This document shows positions 26,690-35,781 of a stretch of 64,000 bases of DNA, piece after piece (positions within the stretch are counted from its first letter, which is position 1; each line of letters opens with the position of its first letter). The notes below the pieces were generated by a model. That model saw nothing but the letters and a program-made list of their open reading frames with translations, searched no databases and was not told the origin of the DNA. Source of the stretch: CAVQDV01 sp963711375. Its GTDB lineage: Bacteria > Pseudomonadota > Gammaproteobacteria > Coxiellales > Coxiellaceae. Made by a program: the position numbers and the translations under genes. The stretch is from NCBI GenBank assembly GCA_963711375.1, contig CAVQDV010000005.1, forward strand, positions 1,860,001-1,924,000, in the 5' to 3' direction.

Positions 26690-26905
26690 CTATTTCGGGA
26701 TTTTCTTTTCTTTGAAAACGACATGCTTGCCAATGCGGTAGTCGAATTTTTTCAATTCAAGCTTGCCTTCGCCTTTGGCTTCCATATTGCGTTTGTTTCG
26801 GTACGTGTAGTAGACCGTTTTGCTTGGGGTCTTTTCATCAGGCATTAAGCCAGTTGAGAGCATCATCACTTTTTCGCGGGCACCTGTTTTTTTCTTACTT
26901 GCCAT
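26690..26905 (-). CDS. rpmG: 50S ribosomal protein L33
   Basis: 71 aa against about 50-55 in most bacteria. The C-terminal half is typical (NKRNMEAKGEGKLELKKFDYRIGKHVVFKEKKIPK). No Cys pairs, so this is the zinc-free form. The extra length is an insert after REKVMMLSTG (about residues 20-30, LMPDEKTPSK) and a short EAKGEG insert. It sits 11 nt after rpmB in the usual rpmB-rpmG operon. Confidence 0.93.
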   Translation of the reverse strand: MASKKKTGAREKVMMLSTGLMPDEKTPSKTVYYTYRNKRNMEAKGEGKLELKKFDYRIGKHVVFKEKKIPK

Positions 26906-26916
26906 GACTCAATCCT

Positions 26917-27153
26917 TCAATTAAATGATTCGTTTTGTTTAATTTTTTCAAGGACAGCTTCGATACCCAATTTATCTATAGTTCGCAAACCCTTCATTGA
27001 AATTTTCAAAGTAACAAAACGGTTTTCACTTGGAACCCAAATGTGGCGTTTTTGCAGATTAGGCAAAAAACGGCGTTTCGTTCTGTTCTTCGCATGAGAC
27101 ACTTTGTGCCCTGTCTGTGGGCGTTTTCCAGTCACTTGGCAAACCTTAGGCAT
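26917..27153 (-). CDS. rpmB: 50S ribosomal protein L28
   Basis: 78 aa, full length. Starts MPKVCQVTGKRPQTGHKVSHAKNRTKRRFLPN, the standard L28 pattern. First gene of rpmB-rpmG. Confidence 0.97.
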   Translation of the reverse strand: MPKVCQVTGKRPQTGHKVSHAKNRTKRRFLPNLQKRHIWVPSENRFVTLKISMKGLRTIDKLGIEAVLEKIKQNESFN

Positions 27154-27231
27154 CGGACTTCTCCAAAAAATATTCGAAAGAAGCGTTTATAGCAGAAAGA
27201 AATGGACATAGCAAGTAGCTCTTCTCGTGTC

Positions 27232-27394
27232 TGTCAAACCAAAATGAAAATGTCCTCTTTTCCATCGCTTTGGCCTCCCTTCTTTAGCCCAGGGTTTCCC
27301 TGCTTTTTGCCCTGAGCTAGCTGGTTTGAACCACCTGGGCTTTAACTTTCCATAGGGGGTCTTATGTCTATTTTGCGTTGCCATTTTGGAATTA
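27232..27394 (-). mobile_element. Remnant of an insertion-sequence end (same element as at 47006)
   Basis: About 160 nt that match the left end of the IS at 47006-48505: the outer terminal repeat (TGTCAAACCAAAATGAAAATG) and the codons for the transposase C-terminus (TQNRHKTPYGKLKPRWFKPA against TQNRHKTPWGQFKPRWFKPA). One of the two inner CCAAAATGAAAATG units is deleted. The open frame at 27187-27438 is this relic, not a gene. Confidence 0.8.
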
Positions 27395-27443
27395 CAGAAG
27401 CGGATAGCATAAGCCGCAAATGTAGACTTTCTCAGCACCTTTA

Positions 27444-28832
27444 TTATTTAAATTCTGGGGCAGGTGAAGGTGTGGTTCTTAGTCGTTCGCCAGGTGGCTC
27501 CTCTGGGTCACGTAATTTAAACATCCCTGGGCCAGTATATTGTTGGGCTGGTATATTCCTATTAGTGACTTCTATCTCATCCAGAATTTGGGCCTTTAGA
27601 GGACAGGATTGAAGCATTTTCAAAACCACACGAAGGGCGGCACTCACTTCAGGAAGTGTAGCCCTTTTGGATGAACCGTAACTGGGTTCTTCTGGATTAG
27701 CATAGGTTAAAGCATTTATTTGCGCATTTATTTCCGTTTTTGCAAATTTTTTTGGCTTGTCCTCTATGGGCAACCAATCGATGAAATCTGCATGGTTACG
27801 GGGCCTTGCTTCTTTCAAACATTTGTAAAATTCGTCTTCTGTAAGGTTTTCAAACAAATTTCTTCCGCCAAGGAGCTCATATATTGTTAGACCCACAGCA
27901 TAAATCTCCCCCTTTCGGGTCCATTGCTGGTTTTCCAAGAATTCTGGCGGAATGAACCAGCGGGTCATACCATCTTTCCTGGAATCGCAAATTTCTGAAT
28001 TTTTTCTAGAAAAGTCGAAGTCCACCAGTCTGGCTGTTCCTTTGTGAAGCCTAAAATTTTCTGGTTTAATATCACCATGTATATATCCCTTGTCATGAAA
28101 TCGATTTACTTCTTCGATGATAGCAATGGAGTATTCTTGTCCTTTTAGGAAGTAGTTAAATTGGCATTCAAGTTTATTTTTTATGGACTTATCGGCTGCA
28201 ATTTTTGCCCCGTTTTTCACGAAGTCATCACCATTTTCCCCTGGCCAATAAATCATTGGTATATAAAATTTATAATATTGTTCTGTCAGTGATTTATTCG
28301 AAACTAAGCGAAAAAAAGGCTCAGAAAAAGGGAAGGGCGTTTCATAAAAATCACTCATGATTTTCATTTGAAGGATTATTTTCTCATATTGTTCCTTGAA
28401 TTCAACAGGGTTGCAACGAAGAATTTTTAAAGCGATGCTGGGTTGAATATCTGGAGGTAAATGCCATTGATCATTAATGGCTTGCAATTCGTAGGCTGCC
28501 AATACATAGCCTTTATTGCCTTTCCCTATAAGTCCCTCTTTTTTATGGGGCTTATTAAAATAGTGAAAATTGCCTTCCCTGTCTTTAAGGGCGACAAGCG
28601 AATATAGCAATTGGAGAGGGTTTATGAAGCTGTTGTCTTTTGAGTAGGACCACTTCTTTTGGGTATTTTCTTTCCATGTGAATGATGTATGAAGGGCTAT
28701 TATTTTGCTAATGATACCAAGAAATTTGGTCTGTTCTGCGGGGGATTTCGAAAAAAAATCGGGTAAAGTTGTTTTAGCAGAATAATTCAGTTCGCGCACA
28801 ATCCCTCTCCTATACTCATAATCGGTGAGCAT
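27444..28832 (-). CDS. Ser/Thr protein kinase-like effector candidate (kinase 1)
   Basis: 462 aa, cytosolic in type. Kinase motifs in order: glycine loop LIGKGNKGYV (about 101-110), Lys136 in IALKIL, catalytic HGDIKPENF (Asp254, Asn259), DFD in place of DFG (271-273), and PPEF (295-298) in place of APE. The key catalytic residues are present, so activity is possible. It is preceded by a segment LYSLVALKDREGNFHYF shared with the kinases at 32975 and 35782, but it lacks their C-terminal domain and ends in a Pro-rich tail. A PmrA-like box lies 69 nt upstream. Probable Dot/Icm substrate. Confidence 0.75.
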   Translation of the reverse strand: MLTDYEYRRGIVRELNYSAKTTLPDFFSKSPAEQTKFLGIISKIIALHTSFTWKENTQKKWSYSKDNSFINPLQLLYSLVALKDREGNFHYFNKPHKKEGLIGKGNKGYVLAAYELQAINDQWHLPPDIQPSIALKILRCNPVEFKEQYEKIILQMKIMSDFYETPFPFSEPFFRLVSNKSLTEQYYKFYIPMIYWPGENGDDFVKNGAKIAADKSIKNKLECQFNYFLKGQEYSIAIIEEVNRFHDKGYIHGDIKPENFRLHKGTARLVDFDFSRKNSEICDSRKDGMTRWFIPPEFLENQQWTRKGEIYAVGLTIYELLGGRNLFENLTEDEFYKCLKEARPRNHADFIDWLPIEDKPKKFAKTEINAQINALTYANPEEPSYGSSKRATLPEVSAALRVVLKMLQSCPLKAQILDEIEVTNRNIPAQQYTGPGMFKLRDPEEPPGERLRTTPSPAPEFK

Positions 28833-28900
28833 TCTATCATTAAAATTTTAAAAGTGTCAGGTTAAGTACTCTCCAATCCCTAATAGGCTTAGCTTTGAAT

Positions 28901-28917
28901 CTTAAAATAATCTTAAA
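28901..28917 (-). promoter_or_regulatory. PmrA-like box upstream of kinase 1
   Basis: On the minus strand TTTAAG, 5 nt (ATTAT), TTTAAG: a perfect YTTAAK-N5-YTTAAK direct repeat. A weak -10 (TATTAG, 28880-28885) lies 15 nt beyond, further than the 10 nt at the other boxes. Confidence 0.55.
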
Positions 28918-28979
28918 TGTGGGAAAAATTTTTTTGGGCTGCTATACTCCGAGGCCTTTGAGTCCACAGAGAATGTAGT

Positions 28980-30371
28980 ATGCAAAACCACAGACTTTCC
29001 GTATTTACCCTGGCCATGTTGATCACGGTCTCCATCGATAGCATTCGTAATTTGCCGACAATGGCACTCTTTGGCAGCTCTTTGATCTTCTTTTTTGTAT
29101 TATCCGCGATTGTATTTTTAATTCCTTTATCTCTGGTTTGCGCCGAGCTGTCTTCAACTTGGAGCAAGCAGGGCGGTGTTTATTTTTGGGTGAAAATGGC
29201 GTTTGGGGAAAAATCGGCCTTCATAGCGGTCTGGCTGCAGTGGATTAATACCATGGTTTGGTTTCCGACGATACTGTCCTTTATCGCCGCCACCTTGGCC
29301 TATTTAATTTATCCCAGTTTGGGGCAAAGTAAATTATATTTAGTCAGCATTATTCTCGCGGTATTTTGGTTTCAAACAATTCTGAATCTTAAGGGCATAG
29401 AAACCTCTGCTAAATTTGCGACATTTTGTGCCGTGGTGGGGATGATTATTCCTATGATTTTAATTATGTCGCTCGCCGCCGTGTGGCTTTGGATGGGAAA
29501 ACCCCTGCAAATTTCGCTGACGGCGCACAGCCTCATTCCGCCTTTACACCAAAGTGAAAGCTGGATTTCCTTAACAGCAATTATGACGGCTTTTTTAGGG
29601 ATAGAACTAACCAGCGTTCATGTGGCGCAAGTAAAAGACCCGAAAAAAAGCTTTCCAAAAGCGCTTTTAATTTCCTCGGTAATAATTTTATTCACGATGA
29701 TTTTCGGCTCCCTCGCGATTGCTATTGTGCTTCCAGAGGCAAAAATAAGTTTGGTCGGTGGAATTATGCAAGCTTTTGAGAGTTTTTTAAATGCCTATCA
29801 TTTATCGGTATTTTTACCCGTTTTAACGATTATGATTTTAATTGGCAGCGTGGGGCTAATGACGAACTGGGTAATTTCTCCCGCAAAAGGCCTAATGCAG
29901 GCAGCGCAAAATCAATATTTGCCTAATTTTTTTCGAAAGCAAAATAAGCACGGCGTTCCTGCGCATTTGCTCGTTGTGCAGGCCATTTTAGTGAGTGTGA
30001 TTTGTGTGGCTTTTTTATTAATGCCAAGCGTAAATGGGTCGTACTGGCTGCTTACGGATTTAAGCACGCAGCTTTATGTCGTGATGTATGTGATTTTATT
30101 TGCAGCGGCCCTAATGCTGAAATACAAAAAGCACTCAGAAATAAGACCTTTTGCGGTGCCTTATGGTAAGCCTGGAATGTGGGTGGCCTGCACTTTAGGA
30201 ATTATCGGATCTCTCATTACCTTAGTGGTGGGCTTTATCCCCCCTTCGGATATTAACGTTGGCTCTCCCTTGCACTACGAAATAACCTTCAGCCTAGGCA
30301 TGCTAGCGATGATCTTGCCCGCAATGCTCTTTATTGGCTTCCACGAATTGATCCGAAAGAAGAAAGTCTAA
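28980..30371 (+). CDS. APC family amino-acid permease (glutamate/GABA antiporter-like)
   Basis: 463 aa with about 12 membrane helices. N-terminal helices with the AELSSTWSKQGGVYFWVKMAFG segment (consensus after helix 2 in the GadC/YjeM branch of the amino acid-polyamine-organocation superfamily) support an amino-acid transporter. Legionellales carry many such permeases and feed on amino acids. The substrate is not decided by sequence. Divergent from kinase 1, monocistronic. Confidence 0.8.
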   Translation: MQNHRLSVFTLAMLITVSIDSIRNLPTMALFGSSLIFFFVLSAIVFLIPLSLVCAELSSTWSKQGGVYFWVKMAFGEKSAFIAVWLQWINTMVWFPTILSFIAATLAYLIYPSLGQSKLYLVSIILAVFWFQTILNLKGIETSAKFATFCAVVGMIIPMILIMSLAAVWLWMGKPLQISLTAHSLIPPLHQSESWISLTAIMTAFLGIELTSVHVAQVKDPKKSFPKALLISSVIILFTMIFGSLAIAIVLPEAKISLVGGIMQAFESFLNAYHLSVFLPVLTIMILIGSVGLMTNWVISPAKGLMQAAQNQYLPNFFRKQNKHGVPAHLLVVQAILVSVICVAFLLMPSVNGSYWLLTDLSTQLYVVMYVILFAAALMLKYKKHSEIRPFAVPYGKPGMWVACTLGIIGSLITLVVGFIPPSDINVGSPLHYEITFSLGMLAMILPAMLFIGFHELIRKKKV

Positions 30372-30397
30372 TAGGGCCAGAATCCTATGCCAGGCTC

Positions 30398-30425
30398 AGC
30401 AACGCCCACCTAAGCGGACCTTGCT
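30398..30425. repeat. Dispersed palindrome, degenerate copy
   Basis: 28 nt with arms AGCAA-GCCCACC and GCGGACC-TTGCT, the same frame as the other copies with several mismatches; after the APC permease gene. Confidence 0.45.
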
Positions 30426-30503
30426 ATAAAAAGCTGGGAGTTCTCAGGGTGAGCAAAGCTCTGACTGAGCGCCAGCGTTAATACCAGGAAGAAGTTGGCT
30501 TGC

Positions 30504-32219
30504 TTATTTACTTTGGGAATATTCTAAAGCGAATTCTTTGCCTTCGAAACCAATGCCTATTTTGATGATGCCGGAAATATTTTTTTGCTGCAATTCTTGA
30601 TCGTATTTTTTTTCGTTAATTTGTACGAGCGCTTTTTTGGCGGCATCTTCTAGGGTTTCTGAAGGGCCCTTGATTTTTAATTCGATGACAAGGCCCATTT
30701 TTTTTGTATCTTTTGGTATGAGCATAATATCAAAACGGCCGAGACCACTTTCTCGATTCGATTTAATTTCGTAGGTCGTATTAAGGCTTACGGTAAATCC
30801 CAATAATAAGCCATGATAAAAGGCTTCTGGTTCTTTGGCGAGATCGTGATAGCTCATAATTTGTAGCACCACTTTTTCAAGGTCTTTTTTAAATTGGTCG
30901 ATTTTGCCTGTAATTAGATTTTCAATAAATTGGTTATACCAGTCTATTCCGTTGCCATTTGAGAGCCATTGTTCGATGATTTGGCGGTATAGGAACTGCA
31001 CTTCTTGATTGGGAATGCTGAGTTCACAAAGGTCGCCTTGCTCATTAATCTGCGAGGAAAGTGGTTTTAAATAGCCACTCATCAGGAGCAAATTCCAAAC
31101 GCCTGTTGGATGGTCTCCAAGATATTTAAACACGATGTTACTATCAATAGCCTTTGTGACAGCACCGCCGTTGACTAAAATTTCAAAATCTCTCTTAAAA
31201 TCTAGGGAGGATTTTTTGAGTAAATCTTTAATTAATTTATTATCGCTTGTATTAACCCAGTAAGCTCGAGCCAGATAATTTTCATCTAAATAATTTGCTA
31301 TAGACCAGGGGTTATAGATCGTGTCGTTCCCAAAGCGATAGCCGTTATACCATTTTTGAACTTCATCAAATTTATCGAGCAATTTACGTTTTTCAAGTAG
31401 TTCTCTTACTTCAGTTTCGGTGAATCCAAAATGTTCGCTGTATTTAGTATTTAAAATAGAATAGACACGTAGATTATTTACCCCAGAAAAAAGGCTTTCT
31501 TTGGAAATGCGTAAAATACCCGTGATGACAGCTTTTTCTAAATAGAGATTATTTTTTAATGCCGCCCCAAAAAGGCCTCTCATGAAGTCAATCATTTCAT
31601 GGTAGTAGCCATGGGAATAAGCTGAATGAATAGGGGAGTCATATTCGTCAATTAATAGCCAGGGTTTTACACTATAATGCTTATACAAATAGCTCATTAA
31701 ATCTTTCAAGCCGCTTCTTAGAGCAATGATATCCGATTCTCGATCTAGGATGGAGAGGAAAGATTTCTTTTCATGTGCATTTAACTTATCACTATCCAGA
31801 AGGAAGTCATATTGATTATAAAGATCACTCATGAGTTTAGAAAAGCTCAGCAATGCTGTTTTAAAATCGGCCTCTTTGATTTCCTTAAAGGTAATGGAGA
31901 CAACGATATGTTTCCCTTGCTCAGCTATGTAGTTCCCTTCAGCGTGAGCAATTTTCAAATGATCAAACAAACCTTTCGTAGGTCGACCCAGCACCTCGGG
32001 TGCTAGGAAATAGTGCAGCATCGAAAGATTCAGAGTTTTTCCAAATCGACGTGGGCGAGTGATCACGGCAACTTTTGTCTGAACATCATCAAGGACTGCT
32101 TTGATAAAAAGACTTTTGTCGACATATTCTAGTTTATTATAAATGATTTCAGCAAAATCATCATATCCGATAGGCAATCGGAGTTCTTTTGGCTTATTGT
32201 TGTTATCGAATTCAGGCAT
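30504..32219 (-). CDS. AAA-ATPase-like protein with C-terminal PD-(D/E)XK nuclease domain
   Basis: 571 aa. N-terminal AAA-ATPase-like domain (PF09820 type): LPIGYDDFAEII, YVDKSLFI, Walker A-like RPRRFGKTLNLSML, and a Walker B-like WLLIDEYDSPIH. The C-terminal end has the PD-(D/E)XK nuclease pattern GRFDIMLIP-KKMGLVIELKIK (Asp, Glu-x-Lys). Genes of this kind are widespread in mobile and accessory DNA; their role is unknown, perhaps defence or DNA processing. The ATG at 32219 (TAGGAT upstream) begins the conserved domain; a longer frame would run into the GST gene. Confidence 0.8.
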   Translation of the reverse strand: MPEFDNNNKPKELRLPIGYDDFAEIIYNKLEYVDKSLFIKAVLDDVQTKVAVITRPRRFGKTLNLSMLHYFLAPEVLGRPTKGLFDHLKIAHAEGNYIAEQGKHIVVSITFKEIKEADFKTALLSFSKLMSDLYNQYDFLLDSDKLNAHEKKSFLSILDRESDIIALRSGLKDLMSYLYKHYSVKPWLLIDEYDSPIHSAYSHGYYHEMIDFMRGLFGAALKNNLYLEKAVITGILRISKESLFSGVNNLRVYSILNTKYSEHFGFTETEVRELLEKRKLLDKFDEVQKWYNGYRFGNDTIYNPWSIANYLDENYLARAYWVNTSDNKLIKDLLKKSSLDFKRDFEILVNGGAVTKAIDSNIVFKYLGDHPTGVWNLLLMSGYLKPLSSQINEQGDLCELSIPNQEVQFLYRQIIEQWLSNGNGIDWYNQFIENLITGKIDQFKKDLEKVVLQIMSYHDLAKEPEAFYHGLLLGFTVSLNTTYEIKSNRESGLGRFDIMLIPKDTKKMGLVIELKIKGPSETLEDAAKKALVQINEKKYDQELQQKNISGIIKIGIGFEGKEFALEYSQSK

Positions 32220-32229
32220 GGTGCTTATC

Positions 32230-32922
32230 CTACCGCTTCGTAGAGTTAGGCTGTATGAGTTTCTGTCCGATTTTTGCTGCATCTTCGATGCTTCGCTTGG
32301 ACAGCTCTTCTTGTGTAATTGGCACGTCTAAGCCGCGTATCACGGCAGGCCTTTTTGCAATTCTTTCTACCCAGGCCATTAAGTGATCAAGACCGCTTAC
32401 ATCAATTCCTACGCGCGCATGACCGCGAACCCAGGGAAAAGTGGCGATATCCGCAATCGAATATTCATCGCATAAATAAGGTCTTTTCTCGAGTCTTTTA
32501 TCTAAAATTTCAAAAAGCCTTCTAGACTCCGATAAATATCGATTGATGGCAAAAGGAATTTTTTCTGGCGCGTAGAGAGCAAAAACATTCGCTTGCCCCA
32601 CCATGGGGCCTACGCCTGACATTTGAAACATCAGCCATTGCAGGCATATCGAGCGGTGTTTTTCATTGCTGGGTATAAATTTACCGTATTTTTCTGCTAA
32701 ATATATCAATATTGCGCCAGATTCGAATACGGCAAAATCCTCATTTTCATGATCAACAATGACAGGAATTCGACCATTGGGATTCAGCTTCAAAAACCAA
32801 TCCTGCTTTTGTTCCATGTCTCCAAGCTTAAGGGGATGAACCTTATATTTAACGCCCAATTCCTCGAGCATTATCGAAATTTTATATCCATTAGGCGTGG
32901 AGGCCGTGTACAGTGTAATCAT
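32230..32922 (-). CDS. Glutathione S-transferase, YfcG/YghU (Nu-class)-like
   Basis: 230 aa. Thioredoxin-like N-terminal domain beginning ITLYTASTPNGYKISIMLEEL, with Thr/Ser-Asn at the site where Nu-class enzymes bind glutathione disulphide, NPNGRIPVIVDH (cis-Pro) and FESGAILIYLAEKYG; then the all-helical C-terminal domain (YSIADIATFPWVRGH). These enzymes have disulphide-bond reductase activity. Ends 10 nt before the AAA gene, possibly one transcript. Confidence 0.88.
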   Translation of the reverse strand: MITLYTASTPNGYKISIMLEELGVKYKVHPLKLGDMEQKQDWFLKLNPNGRIPVIVDHENEDFAVFESGAILIYLAEKYGKFIPSNEKHRSICLQWLMFQMSGVGPMVGQANVFALYAPEKIPFAINRYLSESRRLFEILDKRLEKRPYLCDEYSIADIATFPWVRGHARVGIDVSGLDHLMAWVERIAKRPAVIRGLDVPITQEELSKRSIEDAAKIGQKLIQPNSTKR

Positions 32923-32974
32923 AAATCCCTCTGATTTGATGGAGTGTTTTAACCAGAGTATCGCGAAATCATAG

Positions 32975-35200
32975 TTAGTTCAATTGAAGAGCACTAACAT
33001 TACGGGGAGATCGAATTTTCGCAATTTCTAGGCCAAAGGCACTGTCAGAATTATCTTTAGAAGTTCCAAAGAACTGAAAAGAATAACTTGATTTTTTCTC
33101 ATAGTAATTGCTTATTAGCGCCACGTAACGTTCAGAAGGGCTCTTTGCACAGTTTGCCGCCTGAATGGCTTCCGAGCTCGCCGCACTTTCGTATTTACTA
33201 TCTTTGTGAGCTTTATAATTTTCGTACATTCGGTGATATTGCCAGAGCGTAACAAATTCCTGTTCACTATTTTTGTGATTAACTTCTTCTTGAATATCGC
33301 TGATCATTTCTAGATTGCTCTTCCCCTTATGTCCGATTTTTAGGTCCACACAAAGAGCAGAAAGAATATTTTTTTGTTCTTCCTTCTTAACTTGTTGAAA
33401 GTCAGGGTGACTTATTATCCAGCAGAGAAAATTTAATTTATCATTTATCTTTTCAGGCTCATTCATGTTCTCGACTTCTCTAACGCCCTTATCATTTGGA
33501 TAAATATGTTCATAAGCAGCTTTATAAGATGGAGTATAAATCTTCAAAGATTGATTGAGGCCCTTTTCCTGCAATTCCTGCACTACCTGCATTATCTGCA
33601 TTTCCTGCACTACCCGCACTACCTTCACTTCCTGTATTTCCTTCACTTCCTGAACTTCCTTTTTATCAGGGGATTTTACTTGGGTAGGGAATGAAAATAG
33701 GTAAGAATTGCCCGAATTATAAGAAAATTTTACTACTGATGGAGGGAGGTTAGAATCTGACTTCTCTCTCTGCACTACCTTCACTTCCTGAACTTTCTGC
33801 ACTTCCTTTTTATCTGGGAATTCTACTGAGGTAGGCAATGAAATTAGGTAAGAATGGCTCGAATCATAAGAAGATTTTACTACTGATGGATAGAAGGCTG
33901 AATCTGACTCCTCTCTTTCTTCCTTGCCTTTGCCTTCTTTCAAAAATGTTTCATGAACTAATGATTCTTCCAATTCATCGGCAATTTTTTTAAATTCTTC
34001 CCTTACAGCTGAAATTTTAGGTCTTTCCGAAGGAGTAGACCCCACCGAAGCATAAATCGAGGTTCTTATTCGATTTTTTATTTCTTCATCAATGGGCACA
34101 TCCACTAAAAAATTTGGGGAAATCCGTTTGTGCTCACTTTCTAAATAAATTTTGAAATCATTGTCAAATATGTTTTTGAAATTTAGAGGCTTTTCCAGAA
34201 CCCCGCCCAATAGTTGAGCTAAGGTAAGGCCTAAAGAACATTTGTCAGAATTCACGTAGTTTTTAGGGTCATACTTACATGATTCAGTTTTATATAACTC
34301 AGGGGCATAATAAAGATAGGTTCCTCGAAGACTAAAATCTTCTATCAAATTGGTCTCTTGCGCAAAACTTAAATCGATTAAGCTTGCTTCATTTTGATAC
34401 AGAATAAAATTCTCGGGTTTTAGGTCACAATGCCGGTAACCATTTTTTTCGAAAAGTTCAACTTGTTCAATGGCGCTAATCGCAAAACGCAGGCTTATTA
34501 AAAAAAGCTCTCTTTTAAATCGATTTTCTTCTGGGAAAGAGGCGAAGCTTATTTTTGACTTATCGTAAGCCATTTTATGGATTTCATTAAACTCAGCTCC
34601 CGAAAGACCTGGAAAATTGCTCATGCCCATATAGAATTTACGTGTTTTCTCTTTAACCCGCCGAAGAAGCTTGGGGAAAACCTTTGTTTTTTCTTTATAT
34701 CCCTTTCGAATTATCTTTACCTGGTTTTCAATGAAGCTTTGTGTATTCTTTTCTTTTTCTGCATTGCTATAAACGATTTTGATCTTAATTTTTGGAAGTT
34801 CATTTGGGTTTATGGTGCAAACGCCATTATTGTAGCTTAATTCATAAGCAGGAATAACGACACCTTCGCCACCTTTACCCAGTATATTGATCCGACTTTT
34901 TTTTCCACCCTCACTTAATATTCGTTTATGTGTTATTGGGGTTAAATAGAAATGTTTTATTCCCTCGTCATCGGTAAAGGCAAAAATCGAGTAAGGTTTC
35001 CCCTTCATATCTTTATGGGAATGTTTATCTTCCTTTCCTAGTAAGGTTTTAATTTCTTCTGCATATGAGGCTAGGAGCTGATGATTGGGAAGTAGCGTTT
35101 CTGGAACTTGATCTGAACTTATAAACAATTTCGGTAGCCTTGTTCTGGCTCTAAAATCTCGGGAGTCTTGAATGCGAAGGTCTTTTAAGGTGGTGCGCAC
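32975..35200 (-). CDS. Protein kinase-like effector candidate (kinase 2)
   Basis: 741 aa. Lead-in YSIFAFTDDEGIKHFYLTP (about 70-90), glycine loop ILGKGGEGVVIPAYEL (107-121), Lys141, HCDLKPENF (257-265; Asp259, Asn264), DLS in place of DFG (276-278), APEL (299-302). Residues about 430-560 hold two copies of a 49-aa repeat and Val/Gln/Lys-rich low complexity. Residues about 560-741 form a domain shared with kinase 3 (EHIYP, NFLCWIIS, LWQYHRMY, SEAIQAAN, AFGLEIAKIRS). GTG start with GAAGA upstream. PmrA-like box 56 nt upstream. Gly loss in DFG may weaken activity. Confidence 0.75.
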   Translation of the reverse strand: MRTTLKDLRIQDSRDFRARTRLPKLFISSDQVPETLLPNHQLLASYAEEIKTLLGKEDKHSHKDMKGKPYSIFAFTDDEGIKHFYLTPITHKRILSEGGKKSRINILGKGGEGVVIPAYELSYNNGVCTINPNELPKIKIKIVYSNAEKEKNTQSFIENQVKIIRKGYKEKTKVFPKLLRRVKEKTRKFYMGMSNFPGLSGAEFNEIHKMAYDKSKISFASFPEENRFKRELFLISLRFAISAIEQVELFEKNGYRHCDLKPENFILYQNEASLIDLSFAQETNLIEDFSLRGTYLYYAPELYKTESCKYDPKNYVNSDKCSLGLTLAQLLGGVLEKPLNFKNIFDNDFKIYLESEHKRISPNFLVDVPIDEEIKNRIRTSIYASVGSTPSERPKISAVREEFKKIADELEESLVHETFLKEGKGKEEREESDSAFYPSVVKSSYDSSHSYLISLPTSVEFPDKKEVQKVQEVKVVQREKSDSNLPPSVVKFSYNSGNSYLFSFPTQVKSPDKKEVQEVKEIQEVKVVRVVQEMQIMQVVQELQEKGLNQSLKIYTPSYKAAYEHIYPNDKGVREVENMNEPEKINDKLNFLCWIISHPDFQQVKKEEQKNILSALCVDLKIGHKGKSNLEMISDIQEEVNHKNSEQEFVTLWQYHRMYENYKAHKDSKYESAASSEAIQAANCAKSPSERYVALISNYYEKKSSYSFQFFGTSKDNSDSAFGLEIAKIRSPRNVSALQLN

Positions 35201-35239
35201 AAATTATCTTCTATTAGTTAAATGTTACTTTTAAAGCTA

Positions 35240-35272
35240 ATGGTAACACTTAAAGCTTAACAATATCTTAAA
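35240..35272 (-). promoter_or_regulatory. PmrA-like box and -10 upstream of kinase 2
   Basis: On the minus strand TTTAAG, ATATT, GTTAAG (35256-35272; one mismatch to YTTAAK-N5-YTTAAK), then 10 nt, then the -10-like TACCAT (35240-35245). A third TTAAG follows the box by 2 nt. Confidence 0.55.
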
Positions 35273-35285
35273 TCCTAAAAATAAT

Positions 35286-35708
35286 TTACCACTTCAGAAC
35301 GGCCATGGTGAGGCGGCTGACACAGACGAGTTTGTCGAGGCGGTTTTTAATTAGGATTTCCCAGACTTGAGTGGTGGCTCCAATGTGAAAGGGGCGGGCG
35401 GTTCCGTAAATTAGGCCTTCTTTTACAGGGCGAATGTGGTTCGCGCTGATTTCTAAGCCAACGCAGTAATTTTTCTCCCGGTCGACGCAAAAATTGGCGG
35501 CCATGCTGCCCACCGTTTCAGCTAAAACACAGGAAGCACCGCCATGCAGCATCCCGCGGGGTTGATGCATTTTTGGCGTAACCGGCATGCTGGCTATTAA
35601 AAAATCCTCACCTATTTCAGTGAAATGAATATCCATGTGCTCCACTAAAGTGCCCTTGGAGATTTCCTCTAAATATTCGAGATTGATCGTTGATTTCCAA
35701 ATACTCAT
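35286..35708 (-). CDS. Hotdog-fold thioesterase (PaaI/YdiI-like)
   Basis: 140 aa single hotdog domain. The active-site segment RGMLHGGASCVLAETVGSMAA (His-Gly-Gly with the catalytic acidic residue in LAETVGS) matches EntH/YdiI-type acyl-CoA thioesterases such as 1,4-dihydroxy-2-naphthoyl-CoA hydrolase. The exact substrate is not known. It sits alone between kinases 2 and 3 on the same strand. Confidence 0.87.
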   Translation of the reverse strand: MSIWKSTINLEYLEEISKGTLVEHMDIHFTEIGEDFLIASMPVTPKMHQPRGMLHGGASCVLAETVGSMAANFCVDREKNYCVGLEISANHIRPVKEGLIYGTARPFHIGATTQVWEILIKNRLDKLVCVSRLTMAVLKW

Positions 35709-35781
35709 GATGCAGCTCCTCGTGATGGTTTAGGGAGATGGTAGCTTTTTTAAATAAAGTTGACAATGCAGCCATCAGGTC

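Noticed and set aside
27187..27438. 83-aa minus-strand open frame
   Set aside because: It is made of IS terminal sequence and the tail of the transposase; a relic, not a gene.
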